In this document: one piece after another, positions 1-12,480 of the stretch
How the letters are laid out: the number at the start of each line of letters is the position of its first letter
Position numbering within the stretch: position 1 is the first letter of the stretch
From: Microvirga makkahensis
GTDB taxonomy: Bacteria > Pseudomonadota > Alphaproteobacteria > Rhizobiales > Beijerinckiaceae
DNA: 64,000 bases
Reading direction: 5' to 3'
Assembly: GCF_009830105.1 (NCBI RefSeq)
Contig: NZ_WURB01000001.1
Coordinates: 496,001-560,000, forward strand
Translations under genes and position numbers: made by a program
Notes under the pieces: model-generated
Told to the model about the DNA's origin: nothing
Databases searched by the model: none
Seen by the model: the letters and a program-made list of their open reading frames with translations, nothing else

Positions 1-1201
<1,201 letters not shown>

Positions 1202-1302
1202 TTAGGAAGGGAACGTGACGGGGCCGGACCCTAATCCGCCCAAGCTGTCCAAGCAAGCAAAACAGCCCCCCTTAAAACGGGATTCTCAGGAGGCGCCTTT
1301 TC

Positions 1303-2283
1303 ATGACCTTTCCCCTCACCCGCCGCATGGCCCTTAGCCTGTTCGCAGGAGCCACCCTGCTCTCTCAGGCTGCCGTCGCGCAGCCCTATCCCAGCCATGT
1401 GATCAAAATGGTCGTGCCCTATCCGGCGGGTGGTCCGACGGACGTGATCGCCCGCATCGTGGCGGAGGAAATGGGCAAGGATCTCGGGCAGAACGTGATT
1501 GTCGAGAACCTGGCGGGCGCCTCCGGCGCCATTGGCACCCGCGCCGTCGCCCGGGCGGAGCCCGACGGCTACACCATCGTGTTCGGGAACAATCAGACCC
1601 ACGGGAACAATATGTTCCTGCTGAAAGACCCCGGCTATGACGCCGTGAAGGACTTCGCTCCCCTCGCGGGCGCAGGTGCCTTCGAGCACGTCTTCGTGGT
1701 GAAGAACGACCTGCCGGTAAAATCGATTCCGGATCTCATCGAACTCGCCAAGAAGGATCCGGGCAAGCTCAATTACGGCTCGACGGGCGCCGGCTCCGGC
1801 TCGCATCTGGCGACCGAACTCTTCATGACCCGCACAGGCATCAAGATGACCCATGTGCCCTTCCGCGGCGCGGCGCCCCTCGTGACGGAGCTCATGGCCG
1901 GGCGCATCGACGTGTCGAACTCGACCCTGCCGAGCGTGCTCGCGCAGTTCCAGGCCGGTCAGATGCGCGCCATCGGCATTGCGAGCCCGCAGCGCAACCC
2001 CCTGGCTCCGGACGTGCCCACCCTGCGGGAGCAGGGCGTCACCGATGCGGACGCCGAATCCTGGGCAGCCTTCTTCGCTCCCGTGAACACGCCCAAGCCC
2101 ATTCTCGATAAGCTCTCGAGCACGATCATCACGATCCTCAACAAACCCGACGTGAAAGAGCGGATCACGAAGCTCGGCTTCACTTTGAACGTGCGCGATC
2201 CCGAAGCCTTCAGACCTTATCTGGCCAAGGAGATCCAGACCTGGGCGGAGATCATCAAGGCGGCAAATATCAGCGTGGAATAA
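1303..2283 (+). CDS. Bug/TctC-family tripartite tricarboxylate transporter substrate-binding protein
   Basis: Periplasmic solute-binding protein of the Bug (TctC) family, which captures small carboxylates. The 326-residue length is typical. A signal peptide covers residues 1-26 (RR followed by a hydrophobic stretch, ending AVAQ). The family signatures follow: VPYPAGGPTDVIAR near residue 37, ENLAGASGAIG, and the GSTGAGSGSHL loop near residue 165. No TctA or TctB membrane subunits are nearby, which is common for orphan Bug proteins, so the ligand cannot be predicted. The ATG has an AGGAGG ribosome-binding site about 10 bases upstream. A strong terminator follows directly. Confidence 0.9.
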   Translation: MTFPLTRRMALSLFAGATLLSQAAVAQPYPSHVIKMVVPYPAGGPTDVIARIVAEEMGKDLGQNVIVENLAGASGAIGTRAVARAEPDGYTIVFGNNQTHGNNMFLLKDPGYDAVKDFAPLAGAGAFEHVFVVKNDLPVKSIPDLIELAKKDPGKLNYGSTGAGSGSHLATELFMTRTGIKMTHVPFRGAAPLVTELMAGRIDVSNSTLPSVLAQFQAGQMRAIGIASPQRNPLAPDVPTLREQGVTDADAESWAAFFAPVNTPKPILDKLSSTIITILNKPDVKERITKLGFTLNVRDPEAFRPYLAKEIQTWAEIIKAANISVE

Positions 2284-2309
2284 GAACGCTTAGAATGCCT
2301 GTTTTTGTT

Positions 2310-2342
2310 GGATGGCCGGGTTCGTCCCGGCCATCCTCTTTT
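2310..2342 (+). terminator. rho-independent terminator after the Bug protein gene
   Basis: A perfect 11-bp stem (GGATGGCCGGG / CCCGGCCATCC) with a TTCGT loop is followed by TCTTTT. The stem core ATGGCCGGG/CCCGGCCAT also forms one arm of the dispersed intergenic repeat described elsewhere in the window, so this may be a single repeat arm used as a terminator. Confidence 0.8.
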
Positions 2343-2386
2343 CGGTGAATTCTTTGTCAGCACGCCATCCGGCGCGTTAATCTTAG

Positions 2387-2402
2387 TTAATAAGACGTTA
2401 AC
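2387..2402 (+). promoter_or_regulatory. candidate CtrA box (TTAA-N7-TTAAC)
   Basis: An exact match to the CtrA full-site consensus TTAA-N7-TTAAC, with a further TTAA half-site at 2377-2380. It stands in an AT-rich patch about 115 bases upstream of a small membrane-protein ORF. The assignment is by consensus only. Confidence 0.5.
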
Positions 2403-2448
2403 GCCTGCTCTTGGCAAGATACCCGAAAGAAAGACTTCAGAACACGCC

Positions 2449-2473
2449 GGAACTTTCTTGTAATAGATGGGTT
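2449..2473 (+). promoter_or_regulatory. candidate EcfG (general stress) promoter, GGAAC-N16-GGTT
   Basis: GGAAC at 2449-2453 and GGTT at 2470-2473 are separated by 16 bases. This matches the EcfG consensus GGAAC-N16/17-CGTT except for the first base of the -10. A start near 2480 would give a leader of about 35 bases before the ATG at 2517. Confidence 0.4.
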
Positions 2474-2516
2474 TTTTTCTCCAAAGCCACTTTGGCACTT
2501 CATGGGGGAAGAACCA

Positions 2517-2702
2517 ATGAAGACATTCGAGCCTAGAAACCGTGTTGCCTCCCGGGCTCATCGGATGAACCTTCGTCAGCAAACCCGCTGCTCGCTGGCG
2601 CTGATCATGCTGATGGGACTTGCCACCCTTGCCGTTCTGGCCACCACTCAGACCCTGTCGGCTCACGATACGAGCGCTGTCCACCTGTATCCCCTTCGAT
2701 AA
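2517..2702 (+). CDS. small hypothetical membrane or exported protein (61 aa)
   Basis: Not a family I recognise. The 61-residue product has a basic N-terminus with several Arg residues, then one hydrophobic helix (about residues 27-42, SLALIMLMGLATLAVLA) and a short polar tail, so it is either a single-span inner-membrane protein or has an uncleaved or cleaved signal. The ATG at 2517 is chosen because GGGGAAG lies 6-12 bases upstream; an in-frame ATG at 2502 overlaps that site. It carries candidate CtrA and EcfG elements upstream, which argues for a real regulated gene. It is followed after 80 bases by the sugar dehydrogenase. Confidence 0.5.
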   Translation: MKTFEPRNRVASRAHRMNLRQQTRCSLALIMLMGLATLAVLATTQTLSAHDTSAVHLYPLR

Positions 2703-2782
2703 CGCGCGAGTGAACGGCGCCGAGGTTGACGCCTCGTGCCGGGAGGTTAGCTCTTCGGCTCTGGACCGACGGAGAGCCTGCA

Positions 2783-3922
2783 ATGACCAAACTTCGCCTC
2801 GCCCTCGCCTGTGCCGTGCTTCTCGCCGCAAGCCCGACCGCCCTGGCCCAGGACACCCAGCGCCTCCGGACCGACAAGGGCGAGGTGATCGTCGAAACCC
2901 TTGCCCGCAACCTTCAGCATCCCTGGAGCCTCGCCTTCCTGCCCGACAGCCGAATGCTCGTTACCGAGAGGCCCGGGCGGCTGCGCTTGGTGGATGCGCA
3001 AGGCAATCTCTCCGAGCCGATCAAGGGGTTGCCTCCTATTTCGGCGAGAGGCCAGGGCGGCCTCCTGGACGTGGCGCTCGACCCGAACTTCGCCCAGAAT
3101 CGGCTGATCTACCTGAGCTTCGCGGAGGACAGGGGCGGAGGCCGCAACGGCACGAGCGTCGCACGCGGACGTCTCAGCCAGGACGGAACGCGGCTCGAGG
3201 ACACTCAGATCATCTTCCGTCAGGAGCCCTCCTATGCGGGCACCTATCATTTCGGCTCGCGCCTGGTCTTCGGCCGGGACGGCAATCTCTTCGTGACCCT
3301 GGGCGAACGGAACGACCTGCGTGAGCAGGCCCAGAACCCGGGCAACCATCTCGGCACGATCGTCCGCATCAAGCCCACCGGCGGCGCGGCCCCGGGCAAC
3401 CCCTTCGTCAACCGGGAGGACGCCCGCCCCGAGATCTGGTCCTACGGCCACCGGAACATTCAATCGGCCGCCCTTCACCCGACGACGGGCGAGCTCTGGA
3501 TCGTCGATCACGGCGCGCGTGGGGGCGACGAGGTCAACATTCCGCAGAAGGGCAGGAATTACGGATGGCCCGTCATCTCGTACGGGGTGCATTACTCCGG
3601 CCAGAAGATCGGGGAAGGCACCCGTAAACCCGGTATGGAACAGCCGGTCTATTACTGGGACCCCTCCATAGCGCCCTCCGGCATGGCCTTCTACACGGGC
3701 GACAAATTCCCGGCCTGGCGCGGCAGCATTCTGATCGGAGCCCTAGCCGGCAGGCTCGTCTCGCGCCTCGAGACCAACGGCAGCAGGGTGACCGGGGAAG
3801 AGCGCATGCTGCAGAACCTCGGAGAACGCATCCGGGACGTGCGCCAAGGCCCGGATGGTCTGATCTATCTCCTGACGGATTCGCGGCAGGGACGCATTCT
3901 GCGGATGAGGCCTGCGGAGTGA
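2783..3922 (+). CDS. PQQ-dependent sugar dehydrogenase (YliI/glucose-sorbosone dehydrogenase family)
   Basis: Periplasmic beta-propeller dehydrogenase of the glucose/sorbosone dehydrogenase family, predicted to bind PQQ and oxidise aldose sugars. It has 379 residues. A signal peptide ends near residue 22 (ALAQ). Family motifs are [10 protein letters not shown] near residue 46, the TERPGRLRL strand, GHRNIQ near residue 225, the [12 protein letters not shown] metal/PQQ segment, and a C-terminal [13 protein letters not shown] blade. The start at 2783 is preferred over an in-frame ATG at 2726 because it begins the signal peptide and has GGAG 10 bases upstream. No PQQ biosynthesis genes are in the window. 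Confidence 0.88.
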   Translation: MTKLRLALACAVLLAASPTALAQDTQRLRTDKGEVIVETLARNLQHPWSLAFLPDSRMLVTERPGRLRLVDAQGNLSEPIKGLPPISARGQGGLLDVALDPNFAQNRLIYLSFAEDRGGGRNGTSVARGRLSQDGTRLEDTQIIFRQEPSYAGTYHFGSRLVFGRDGNLFVTLGERNDLREQAQNPGNHLGTIVRIKPTGGAAPGNPFVNREDARPEIWSYGHRNIQSAALHPTTGELWIVDHGARGGDEVNIPQKGRNYGWPVISYGVHYSGQKIGEGTRKPGMEQPVYYWDPSIAPSGMAFYTGDKFPAWRGSILIGALAGRLVSRLETNGSRVTGEERMLQNLGERIRDVRQGPDGLIYLLTDSRQGRILRMRPAE

Positions 3923-3930
3923 TCGATACG

Positions 3931-4251
3931 CTAGGCTCGCGGCCCGAAGGGAATAAGGGCCGCGCCCGCCAAGCAGATCGCTCCACCCGCCATATCCCAC
4001 CTGTCGGGCCTGGTACCTTCCATGATCCAGAGCCACAGGATCGACGCGACGATGTAGATCCCGCCATAGGCGGCATAAGCCCGCCCGGCGGCATCACTCG
4101 GGGCAAGCGTCAGCAGATACGCGAAAACGGCCAGAGCCCCCATCCCTGGCACGACCCACAGGGGCGATCCGGCCAGACGCAGCCACACCCAGAAGGAAAA
4201 GCATCCCGCGATCTCGGCCAGCGCTGCGGCCGCATAAACGAGCAACGTCAT
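3931..4251 (-). CDS. YnfA/UPF0060 family membrane protein
   Basis: A 106-residue inner-membrane protein with four predicted helices, matching the YnfA (UPF0060) family at full length: [15 protein letters not shown] in helix 1, [12 protein letters not shown] before helix 3, and the conserved RPDRWD loop before helix 4. YnfA proteins resemble small multidrug resistance (SMR) transporters, and some homologues have been linked to efflux of cationic compounds; the substrate here is unknown. It starts only 19 bases after the DUF486 gene on the same strand, so the two are probably co-transcribed. Confidence 0.9.
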   Translation of the reverse strand: MTLLVYAAAALAEIAGCFSFWVWLRLAGSPLWVVPGMGALAVFAYLLTLAPSDAAGRAYAAYGGIYIVASILWLWIMEGTRPDRWDMAGGAICLAGAALIPFGPRA

Positions 4252-4270
4252 CTCGCGAGGCCCTGTCTCT

Positions 4271-4612
4271 TTACCGTCCCTGAAAGATGAAGGCCGCCCC
4301 CGAAGCGATCAGAACGAAGCCGATGAGGTGGTTCCAGCCTAGAGGCTCCTTGAGGTAGAGCACCGAGAAGCCCGCGAAGACGATCAGCGTGATGACCTCC
4401 TGCATGGTCTTCAGTTCGGCCGCCGAATAGACGGCCGAACCGATGCGGTTGGCCGGAACCGCGAACCAGTATTCCACGAAGGCGATACTCCACGAGGCAA
4501 GCACCGCGATCCAGAGAGGCGAGGTCTTGAACTTCAAGTGGCCGTACCAGGCGAAGGTCATGAAGATGTTCGAGGCAATCAGAAGAAGAACCGGCGCGGT
4601 CTGAGGGTTCAT
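4271..4612 (-). CDS. DUF486 family small membrane protein
   Basis: A 113-residue protein with four predicted transmembrane segments, matching DUF486 (an EmrE-like/DMT-superfamily group of unknown function). Visible features are [13 protein letters not shown] in helix 1, the [13 protein letters not shown] loop, [12 protein letters not shown], and a final helix [12 protein letters not shown]. The open frame extends far upstream to about 5305, but the ATG at 4612 gives the family length and a proper first helix. It is the first gene of a likely two-gene unit with the YnfA protein, both being small four-helix proteins of similar size. Confidence 0.88.
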   Translation of the reverse strand: MNPQTAPVLLLIASNIFMTFAWYGHLKFKTSPLWIAVLASWSIAFVEYWFAVPANRIGSAVYSAAELKTMQEVITLIVFAGFSVLYLKEPLGWNHLIGFVLIASGAAFIFQGR

Positions 4613-4795
4613 GAGGACACAAGGGGATCGATGGGAACTGGCCCTCTGCCCTATTCCTCCCCGCGACGGTGTCAAGAACCCTGAACAGGGCGCGGGGTGA
4701 TGGAGCTCGGGGAACTTGGCCGGAACCGAACCGAATGCCGTTTCAGGGGTTTTCCTGTCATCGATGGCAGCAAAGATCGTTTCAAGAGGACTTCG

Positions 4796-5185
4796 ATGGA
4801 TATCGCGCTCGACAAGGTCTGCGAACTCATTCTCCGGGCCAGGGCCATTGACGTGAAGGAGGGCCCCACAGATCCGGCTTCGGGTTCCAACCCTATCGAC
4901 GATGGTGCGGTCGATGCCCTCACCGCCTCTCCGGACGATGCCACGGAAGCCGAGCTTCGCGACGTGATCGCCGGCCTCAACGACGATGAGCGCATGGATC
5001 TGATCGCTCTGGTCTATATCGGCCGGGGGGACATGGAGCCGGAAGAATGGGGCGACGCCGTGCGCCTCGCCCGTGAGCGAGAGGAAGCAAGCAGCCTTTC
5101 GACGGCCGACTGGCTGATCGGCATTCCGAATCTCGCCGATCTTCTGGACGAAGGCCTCAACGCCATGGGCCGCAGTTGCACATAG
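4796..5185 (+). CDS. DUF3775 domain-containing protein
   Basis: A 130-residue soluble acidic protein made almost entirely of a DUF3775 domain: SNPIDDG near residue 28, LNDDERMDLIALVYIGRGD in the middle and the C-terminal DWLIGIPNLADLLDEGL segment. The function of the family is unknown. The ATG at 4796 is chosen because the domain starts directly with LDKVCELI and an AAGAGGA site lies upstream; an in-frame ATG at 4697 would add a 33-residue tail not seen in the family. It stands alone, divergent from the DUF486/YnfA pair. Confidence 0.85.
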   Translation: MDIALDKVCELILRARAIDVKEGPTDPASGSNPIDDGAVDALTASPDDATEAELRDVIAGLNDDERMDLIALVYIGRGDMEPEEWGDAVRLAREREEASSLSTADWLIGIPNLADLLDEGLNAMGRSCT

Positions 5186-5406
5186 GCTGCGGCTCATGGA
5201 AAAGCGCCCCCGCTTCTGATCGGACGAATATCTGTCTGCCGAGCCCCGAGGCTTCCGCCGTGTTGCGATGCTGCGGTCACAAACCCGCGAAATGCGGCTT
5301 AGCAAGGAGGCGCAGCGCTCAGCGGACTGCGACGGTGCCCTATTTGCGACATGGATTGAGCGAAGAGTCCCTTTTGCCGAACGATTGATCGCTGAGGGAG
5401 GACGCC

Positions 5407-5628
5407 ATGACTCCGCGCAATCCGGAAGACAGTTCGAAATCGGATGTGGAGAGCAGATCTCTGCAGGACCTCCATGATCCTCTCGACGGCCGGTCGCGCG
5501 CGGCGGCAGCTCCCGAGCCCGACAGCCCTCCTGTTCCAGCGCTCCGACAGGAAGAGAGCGTCGAGGCCAAGCTCACCCTTGATCGTCTCGAAGCCTATAT
5601 GAAAGGGCCGACGGTTTTCTCTGCGTGA
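5407..5628 (+). CDS. hypothetical small hydrophilic protein (73 aa)
   Basis: No family recognised. The 73-residue product is polar and Pro/Ala/Asp-rich with no membrane segment, and its C-terminal third (VEAKLTLDRLEAYMKG) could form a helix. A good GGGAGG ribosome-binding site precedes the ATG, which is the main reason for calling it. A weak CCGGA/TCCGG hairpin at 5631-5645 followed by CACTTTT could end the transcript. Confidence 0.5.
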   Translation: MTPRNPEDSSKSDVESRSLQDLHDPLDGRSRAAAAPEPDSPPVPALRQEESVEAKLTLDRLEAYMKGPTVFSA

Positions 5629-5930
5629 GGAACCGGAAGGCCTCCGGCACTTTTCCTGCCCGCCACCATTCACTCTTCGCTGTCATGCTGCACGGCCGAC
5701 GCTTTCGCCCGGATCTGCTTCAAGGCGACAAACTGTCCATCAGCGGGTTCAGGCGCTGCCCGCTCGACGGCTGCGTGCCGATATCGCTCTCGCCGGAAGC
5801 GGTATAAACTCCCAACATGATCCCTTATGCACCGAAAGGTCAGCTCGGGCGTTGTCGATACCTGGAGAGGGCTTTTAGCTTCTCCTGACATGTTCGGCCC
5901 CCATTCAACCGCCATTCGACAGGACCCCCC
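5629..5930. other. intergenic region without a supported gene
   Basis: About 300 bases between the 73-aa hypothetical and the DUF808 gene. Short frames on both strands have no ribosome-binding site or recognisable product. Apart from the weak hairpin at 5631-5645, I see no clear structure. Confidence 0.6.
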
Positions 5931-6986
5931 ATGAGCATTGGCCTCATCGCGCTGCTGGACGATATCGTAGGCTTGGCCAAGGTCGCGGCCGCATCCCTCG
6001 ATGACGTGAGCGCGCAGGCAGCCAAGGCCGGTGCGAAGGCGGCGGGTGTCGTGATCGACGATGCAGCCGTCACGCCACGCTACGTGGTCGGCTTCTCGGC
6101 TTCCCGCGAGTTGCCGATCGTCGGCAGGATCGCGTTAGGCTCCCTCAAGAACAAGCTCATCTATCTTCTGCCGGCGGCGCTGCTTCTCAGCTTTGCGGCG
6201 CCCTGGGCGATCACCCCGCTGCTCATGATCGGAGGCGCTTATCTCTGCTACGAGGGTTCGGAAAAGGTTTTCGAGGCTCTCTTCCCCCATGGCGCCCATC
6301 AGCATGAGGCGGTGCTGGGTGAAGCGGTTCAGAGTGCCCGGAGTGTCGAGGACGAGAAGGTCAGCGGCGCCATCAAGACCGATTTCATTCTCTCCGCCGA
6401 GATCATGGCAATCACGCTCGGAACGGTTTCGGATGCCTCATCCTGGACGCAGGCGATGGTCCTGGCCGTGGTCGGAATCGGCATCACCGCCGTGGTCTAT
6501 GGCGGTGTCGCCCTGATCGTGAAGGCGGATGATGCGGGCTTGGTGCTGGCCACCAGCGATCGTCCAATTTCAAGCCTCCTGAACCGCGGGGCACGGAACG
6601 CGCCGACCGGCGCCGATCGCGCCCTGGCGCCGCTGACGCAGGGCTTCGGGCGTGGTCTCGTGCATGCCATGCCGGTTCTGCTGCGCCTCCTCGGGATCGT
6701 GGGCACCGCTGCCATGGTTTGGGTCGGCGGTGGCATCATCATCCACAGCCTCGAAGGCTATGGCTTCACCTGGCTGGCCCACGTGATCCACGACGTCGCG
6801 GCCGCAGCGTCTCATGCGGTGCCGGCCTTCGGCGGCGCCGTGGAATGGCTCGTCACGGCTGCGGCCTCGGGCCTTTTTGGGCTCCTCCTGGGAGCCGTGC
6901 TGATCCCATTCCTCCACTACGTGGCCGTGCCGCTTGTGAAGACCTTAAGAGGCGGGAGCCGCAAGGCCGGAAAGCACACGGCCTGA
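5931..6986 (+). CDS. DUF808 domain-containing membrane protein
   Basis: A 351-residue inner-membrane protein of the DUF808 (YedI-like) family. It opens with the family N-terminus LIALLDDIVGLAKVAAASLDD, has a hydrophobic hairpin near residues 80-105 (LIYLLPAALLLSFAAPWAITPLLMIGGAYLCYEG in part), a soluble loop with SARSVEDEKVSGAIKTDFILSAE, and four or more further helices to the C-terminus. The function is unknown; no clear partner adjoins it. It is closed by a strong terminator. Confidence 0.9.
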   Translation: MSIGLIALLDDIVGLAKVAAASLDDVSAQAAKAGAKAAGVVIDDAAVTPRYVVGFSASRELPIVGRIALGSLKNKLIYLLPAALLLSFAAPWAITPLLMIGGAYLCYEGSEKVFEALFPHGAHQHEAVLGEAVQSARSVEDEKVSGAIKTDFILSAEIMAITLGTVSDASSWTQAMVLAVVGIGITAVVYGGVALIVKADDAGLVLATSDRPISSLLNRGARNAPTGADRALAPLTQGFGRGLVHAMPVLLRLLGIVGTAAMVWVGGGIIIHSLEGYGFTWLAHVIHDVAAAASHAVPAFGGAVEWLVTAAASGLFGLLLGAVLIPFLHYVAVPLVKTLRGGSRKAGKHTA

Positions 6987-6991
6987 AAGAG

Positions 6992-7022
6992 AAAAGGGCT
7001 GCTCTGCGAGCAGCCCTTTTGC
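6992..7022 (+). terminator. rho-independent terminator after DUF808 gene
   Basis: A 9-bp perfect stem GGGCTGCTC/GAGCAGCCC with a 3-base loop is flanked by AAAA and TTTT. It could therefore work on both strands and also serve the convergent phytase-like gene. Confidence 0.85.
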
Positions 7023-7048
7023 TTCGTCATGCACATGGCAGCGGATGA

Positions 7049-9232
7049 TCAGAGCTTCCCGAGTTTGAGAAACTGCGTCTCTCCGGAGGAACCGTCCACG
7101 CCGTCGCTGTCGGTGATGATATAGGCGTCACCCGCCGCATCGACGGCGAAGCTCTCCACCTTGTCGAGCACATAACCCTTCGGAGCCTGGAGATCGCGCA
7201 GCAGATCGCGAAGCTCGGACTTCTTCACGAGCGGCAGCTCTCCACCGAGAGCCCGCGGCTCCATCTCGGAGACTGCAACCGAATAGAGCTTCTTGATCTT
7301 GGCCTTCTCGGCAATCTGGTTGTCGCGCTCGATGACGATCATGCGATCCCCTGCGGCCGTGATCTCCGACAGGCCGACCCAGCCTGTTTCGGTCTTGCCG
7401 AGGGGATAGCGCACGGCGCCCCAGCTCTTGTCCGAGGGCTTGTAGGCGAGGAGCTTCACCGTCCCGTTGCCGTCATCCGCCCATTCGCGCTGCACGGCAA
7501 GCCACACGGTCTCGCTGTCGCCCGAGCCTGTGACGGTGACGCCCTCGTATCCGAAATTCTTGGCCCCCTCCTCGAGCCCTGCGGGCAAGGCGATCTCCTC
7601 CCGGATATCCCCCTTCGCGTCGACCTTGAGAAGGAGGTTTCTGAGACCCTTCCCGGGATTCCCTTCGGATGCCAGCCAGAATCCCCCGTCGCTCGCCAAG
7701 GCGATGCCTTCGAGGTCGAGCTTCTCGGCAGCCTGGCCGTTGCGCGTCACAAGCACCTCTTCCGTGATCAGCGCGGGTTTCCGAGTGGCGTCGATGACCA
7801 GAATGCGAGGCGCAGCCGGATAGGCGCTGTCGGTCACCGCATAGAGCTTGCCTGCCTGTGTCTTGTCTGCAGCAACTCCGGAAAGGGCTCCCCAAGCGAT
7901 CGGCAGACCATCTGGCTTTCTGACCGAGCGGATCGTCGGATAAGCCGGCGCCGCGCGCTCGGCCCGCTGGTAGATCATCACATGAGGCGCGGCCCCTCCC
8001 TCTCCGTGCAGATCGGTCTCGCTGGTGGCAACGAACAGGTTGCGGGATGGAATAGCCAGCAAACCTTCAGGCCCGATACCTGTCGGCAGGATCTGGAGAA
8101 GCTCGGGAGCCGCGCCCGTGTCGCGGTACACAGCCACGATGGATCCACGCTCGGAACCCGCGAAGATCAGACGATCCTGCCCGAAGAGAGCTGTCTCGAT
8201 CCCCTCGACCTCGATGCCCTTCTTGTTGCGTTTTTCGGGATAGTGGCCCAGAGAGACGACCTCGTGCTCCAGGCTCGCGCCGGACTCATACGCAACGGAT
8301 CCATCCTTATCGAAGATGGTAAAGCCCCGCGAGCCTCCCTTCCAATCGCCTTCGTTGGCGGTGACGAAGCGGTTGGCGTCGAGCCAGCGCACGGCATCGG
8401 GCTCACGAGGAACGCCGTCCAGCGCGCCGGTCAGATCGATTTTTCCATCCTTCTTGACGTCGATGTTCTTCAGGTCGACCTTGCCGGCGGAGAAATGGGT
8501 CTCGACCTGGCCGGTCCTTCCGTCCACCACGACGATATGGTTGTTCTCCTGCAATGTCGCGACGATCTTGCCCTCACTCGACACGTCGACGAACTCGGGT
8601 TCGGGATCCTCGCCGACGACACTCGCAAGGTTCGCCATATCGACGGTCCTGAGGGCAGCGCAGTCGAGTTCGTCACCGTTGAGAGCACCGATCACCAGCG
8701 CACCGGCGGGCAATTGCGGCAGCGCGCCGTCATTGACCTCTTCGTTGCGCTCGTTCTCGATGGCGATGGCGAGAATCCCGGCATTCGCCGCAATCGAGTC
8801 GGGCTGTCCGGGCAATGCGCATTCGGCGGACACCTTCCGGCTCGCCAGATCCACCCGCACGAGCTTCCCGCTTGGATTGGTGAAGCTCTCGGATGTGTTG
8901 ACGGCCACGTAGGCTGCTTTGCCCACCACCTTCACCGAAGTCGGCTCGCCGCCGAGGACCAGCATGCCACCGGCCTTGGGCTGCGCGGGATCGGCGATGT
9001 CGATGAAGCCCAGCGCCTTGCCTGGGCTATTCGTATAGACGAGGAGCCTGCCGTCCTCGCTCGCGGAAATGATCTCGGCCACGGTCTCCGCCTTGTTGTC
9101 GGCATCGGCCGGCAGGTTAGCGGTGATCGGGAAGCTTGCGATACGGTCGAAATATTCGGTGGCCGGAGCGCCGAGGGCGGTGCCCGACATCAGAATGGCG
9201 GTAAGCGCGCCGACGACAAGAGAACGGTGCAT
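7049..9232 (-). CDS. secreted esterase-like activity of phytase family protein
   Basis: A 727-residue exported protein. The signal peptide ends near residue 22 (GTALGAPA). The N-terminal half (about 40-400) is a beta-propeller like the choice-of-anchor I alkaline-phosphatase-associated domains (VDVSSEGKIVATLQENN, DAVRWLDANRFVTANEGDW). The C-terminal part (about 430-720) is the phytase-like/esterase-like domain, with KLDLEGIALASDGGFWLASEG, NFGYEGVTVTG and ESFAVDAAGDAYIITDSDG. It may act on phosphate esters outside the cell, but this is only inferred from family names. It is convergent with the DUF808 gene. Confidence 0.82.
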   Translation of the reverse strand: MHRSLVVGALTAILMSGTALGAPATEYFDRIASFPITANLPADADNKAETVAEIISASEDGRLLVYTNSPGKALGFIDIADPAQPKAGGMLVLGGEPTSVKVVGKAAYVAVNTSESFTNPSGKLVRVDLASRKVSAECALPGQPDSIAANAGILAIAIENERNEEVNDGALPQLPAGALVIGALNGDELDCAALRTVDMANLASVVGEDPEPEFVDVSSEGKIVATLQENNHIVVVDGRTGQVETHFSAGKVDLKNIDVKKDGKIDLTGALDGVPREPDAVRWLDANRFVTANEGDWKGGSRGFTIFDKDGSVAYESGASLEHEVVSLGHYPEKRNKKGIEVEGIETALFGQDRLIFAGSERGSIVAVYRDTGAAPELLQILPTGIGPEGLLAIPSRNLFVATSETDLHGEGGAAPHVMIYQRAERAAPAYPTIRSVRKPDGLPIAWGALSGVAADKTQAGKLYAVTDSAYPAAPRILVIDATRKPALITEEVLVTRNGQAAEKLDLEGIALASDGGFWLASEGNPGKGLRNLLLKVDAKGDIREEIALPAGLEEGAKNFGYEGVTVTGSGDSETVWLAVQREWADDGNGTVKLLAYKPSDKSWGAVRYPLGKTETGWVGLSEITAAGDRMIVIERDNQIAEKAKIKKLYSVAVSEMEPRALGGELPLVKKSELRDLLRDLQAPKGYVLDKVESFAVDAAGDAYIITDSDGVDGSSGETQFLKLGKL

Positions 9233-9358
9233 GATATCCCCGCGATATGGTTGAGCTTGGCAGGGCCGTTCTGCGTCAGTCCCATGACGGCGGGATGACG
9301 GTCAGGAAGAGAACTCCGCGCCCTTCCCATCGCCGCCCTCTTGTACCATATTCGTTCT

Positions 9359-12064
<2,706 letters not shown>

Positions 12065-12096
12065 TGCCGCCCCTTCGTTTTCAGTCGAGAGCTGCC

Positions 12097-12480
12097 TTAC
12101 TCAGGGAACTTGCGCTGCGTAACGGCTTCTCCCAACACGCCGCCCTTGGCGTCGAGTGCCCTGATGGTCCATCGGTAGGTGTGAACCTCACCTGACGGCG
12201 GGCTCGGCGGATTGTAACCCCACCCGGCCGAAATCGTGTTGCAGGGAATGATGTTTTTCCCGGCCTGATAGGCCGCCTTGCCCCCGCCGTGCGGATAGTT
12301 CGGAACGTTCAGATCGACCATTTTCAGGTCGAAGCTCGCGGTCCCCTTCGGCACGCCCGCGAGCTTGAATTCCGGAGAGGTGCCGCACCACCGCATGGTC
12401 GCACCGAATTTCGACTGCGCCAGCGCCTGGGTGCCCAGGACACCAAGGCCTAGTGCGGCGACGAGAATGACTTTTATCAT
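12097..12480 (-). CDS. small secreted protein resembling the PEBP/YbhB fold
   Basis: A 127-residue exported protein with a signal peptide ending ALAQ near residue 21. The mature part resembles a shortened phosphatidylethanolamine-binding (YbhB/YbcL) protein: CGTSPEFKLAGVPKGTASFDLKM corresponds to the SPPLSWSGVPAGT strand, NPPSPPSGEVHTYRWTIRALD to the PPSGGPHRY segment, but the metal/phosphate-site histidine region is replaced by NVPNYPHGGG. PEBP proteins usually have 150-190 residues. Function is not assigned. The ATG at 12480 is preceded by GGGGGC; an ATG further upstream adds residues before the signal and is unlikely. Confidence 0.65.
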   Translation of the reverse strand: MIKVILVAALGLGVLGTQALAQSKFGATMRWCGTSPEFKLAGVPKGTASFDLKMVDLNVPNYPHGGGKAAYQAGKNIIPCNTISAGWGYNPPSPPSGEVHTYRWTIRALDAKGGVLGEAVTQRKFPE

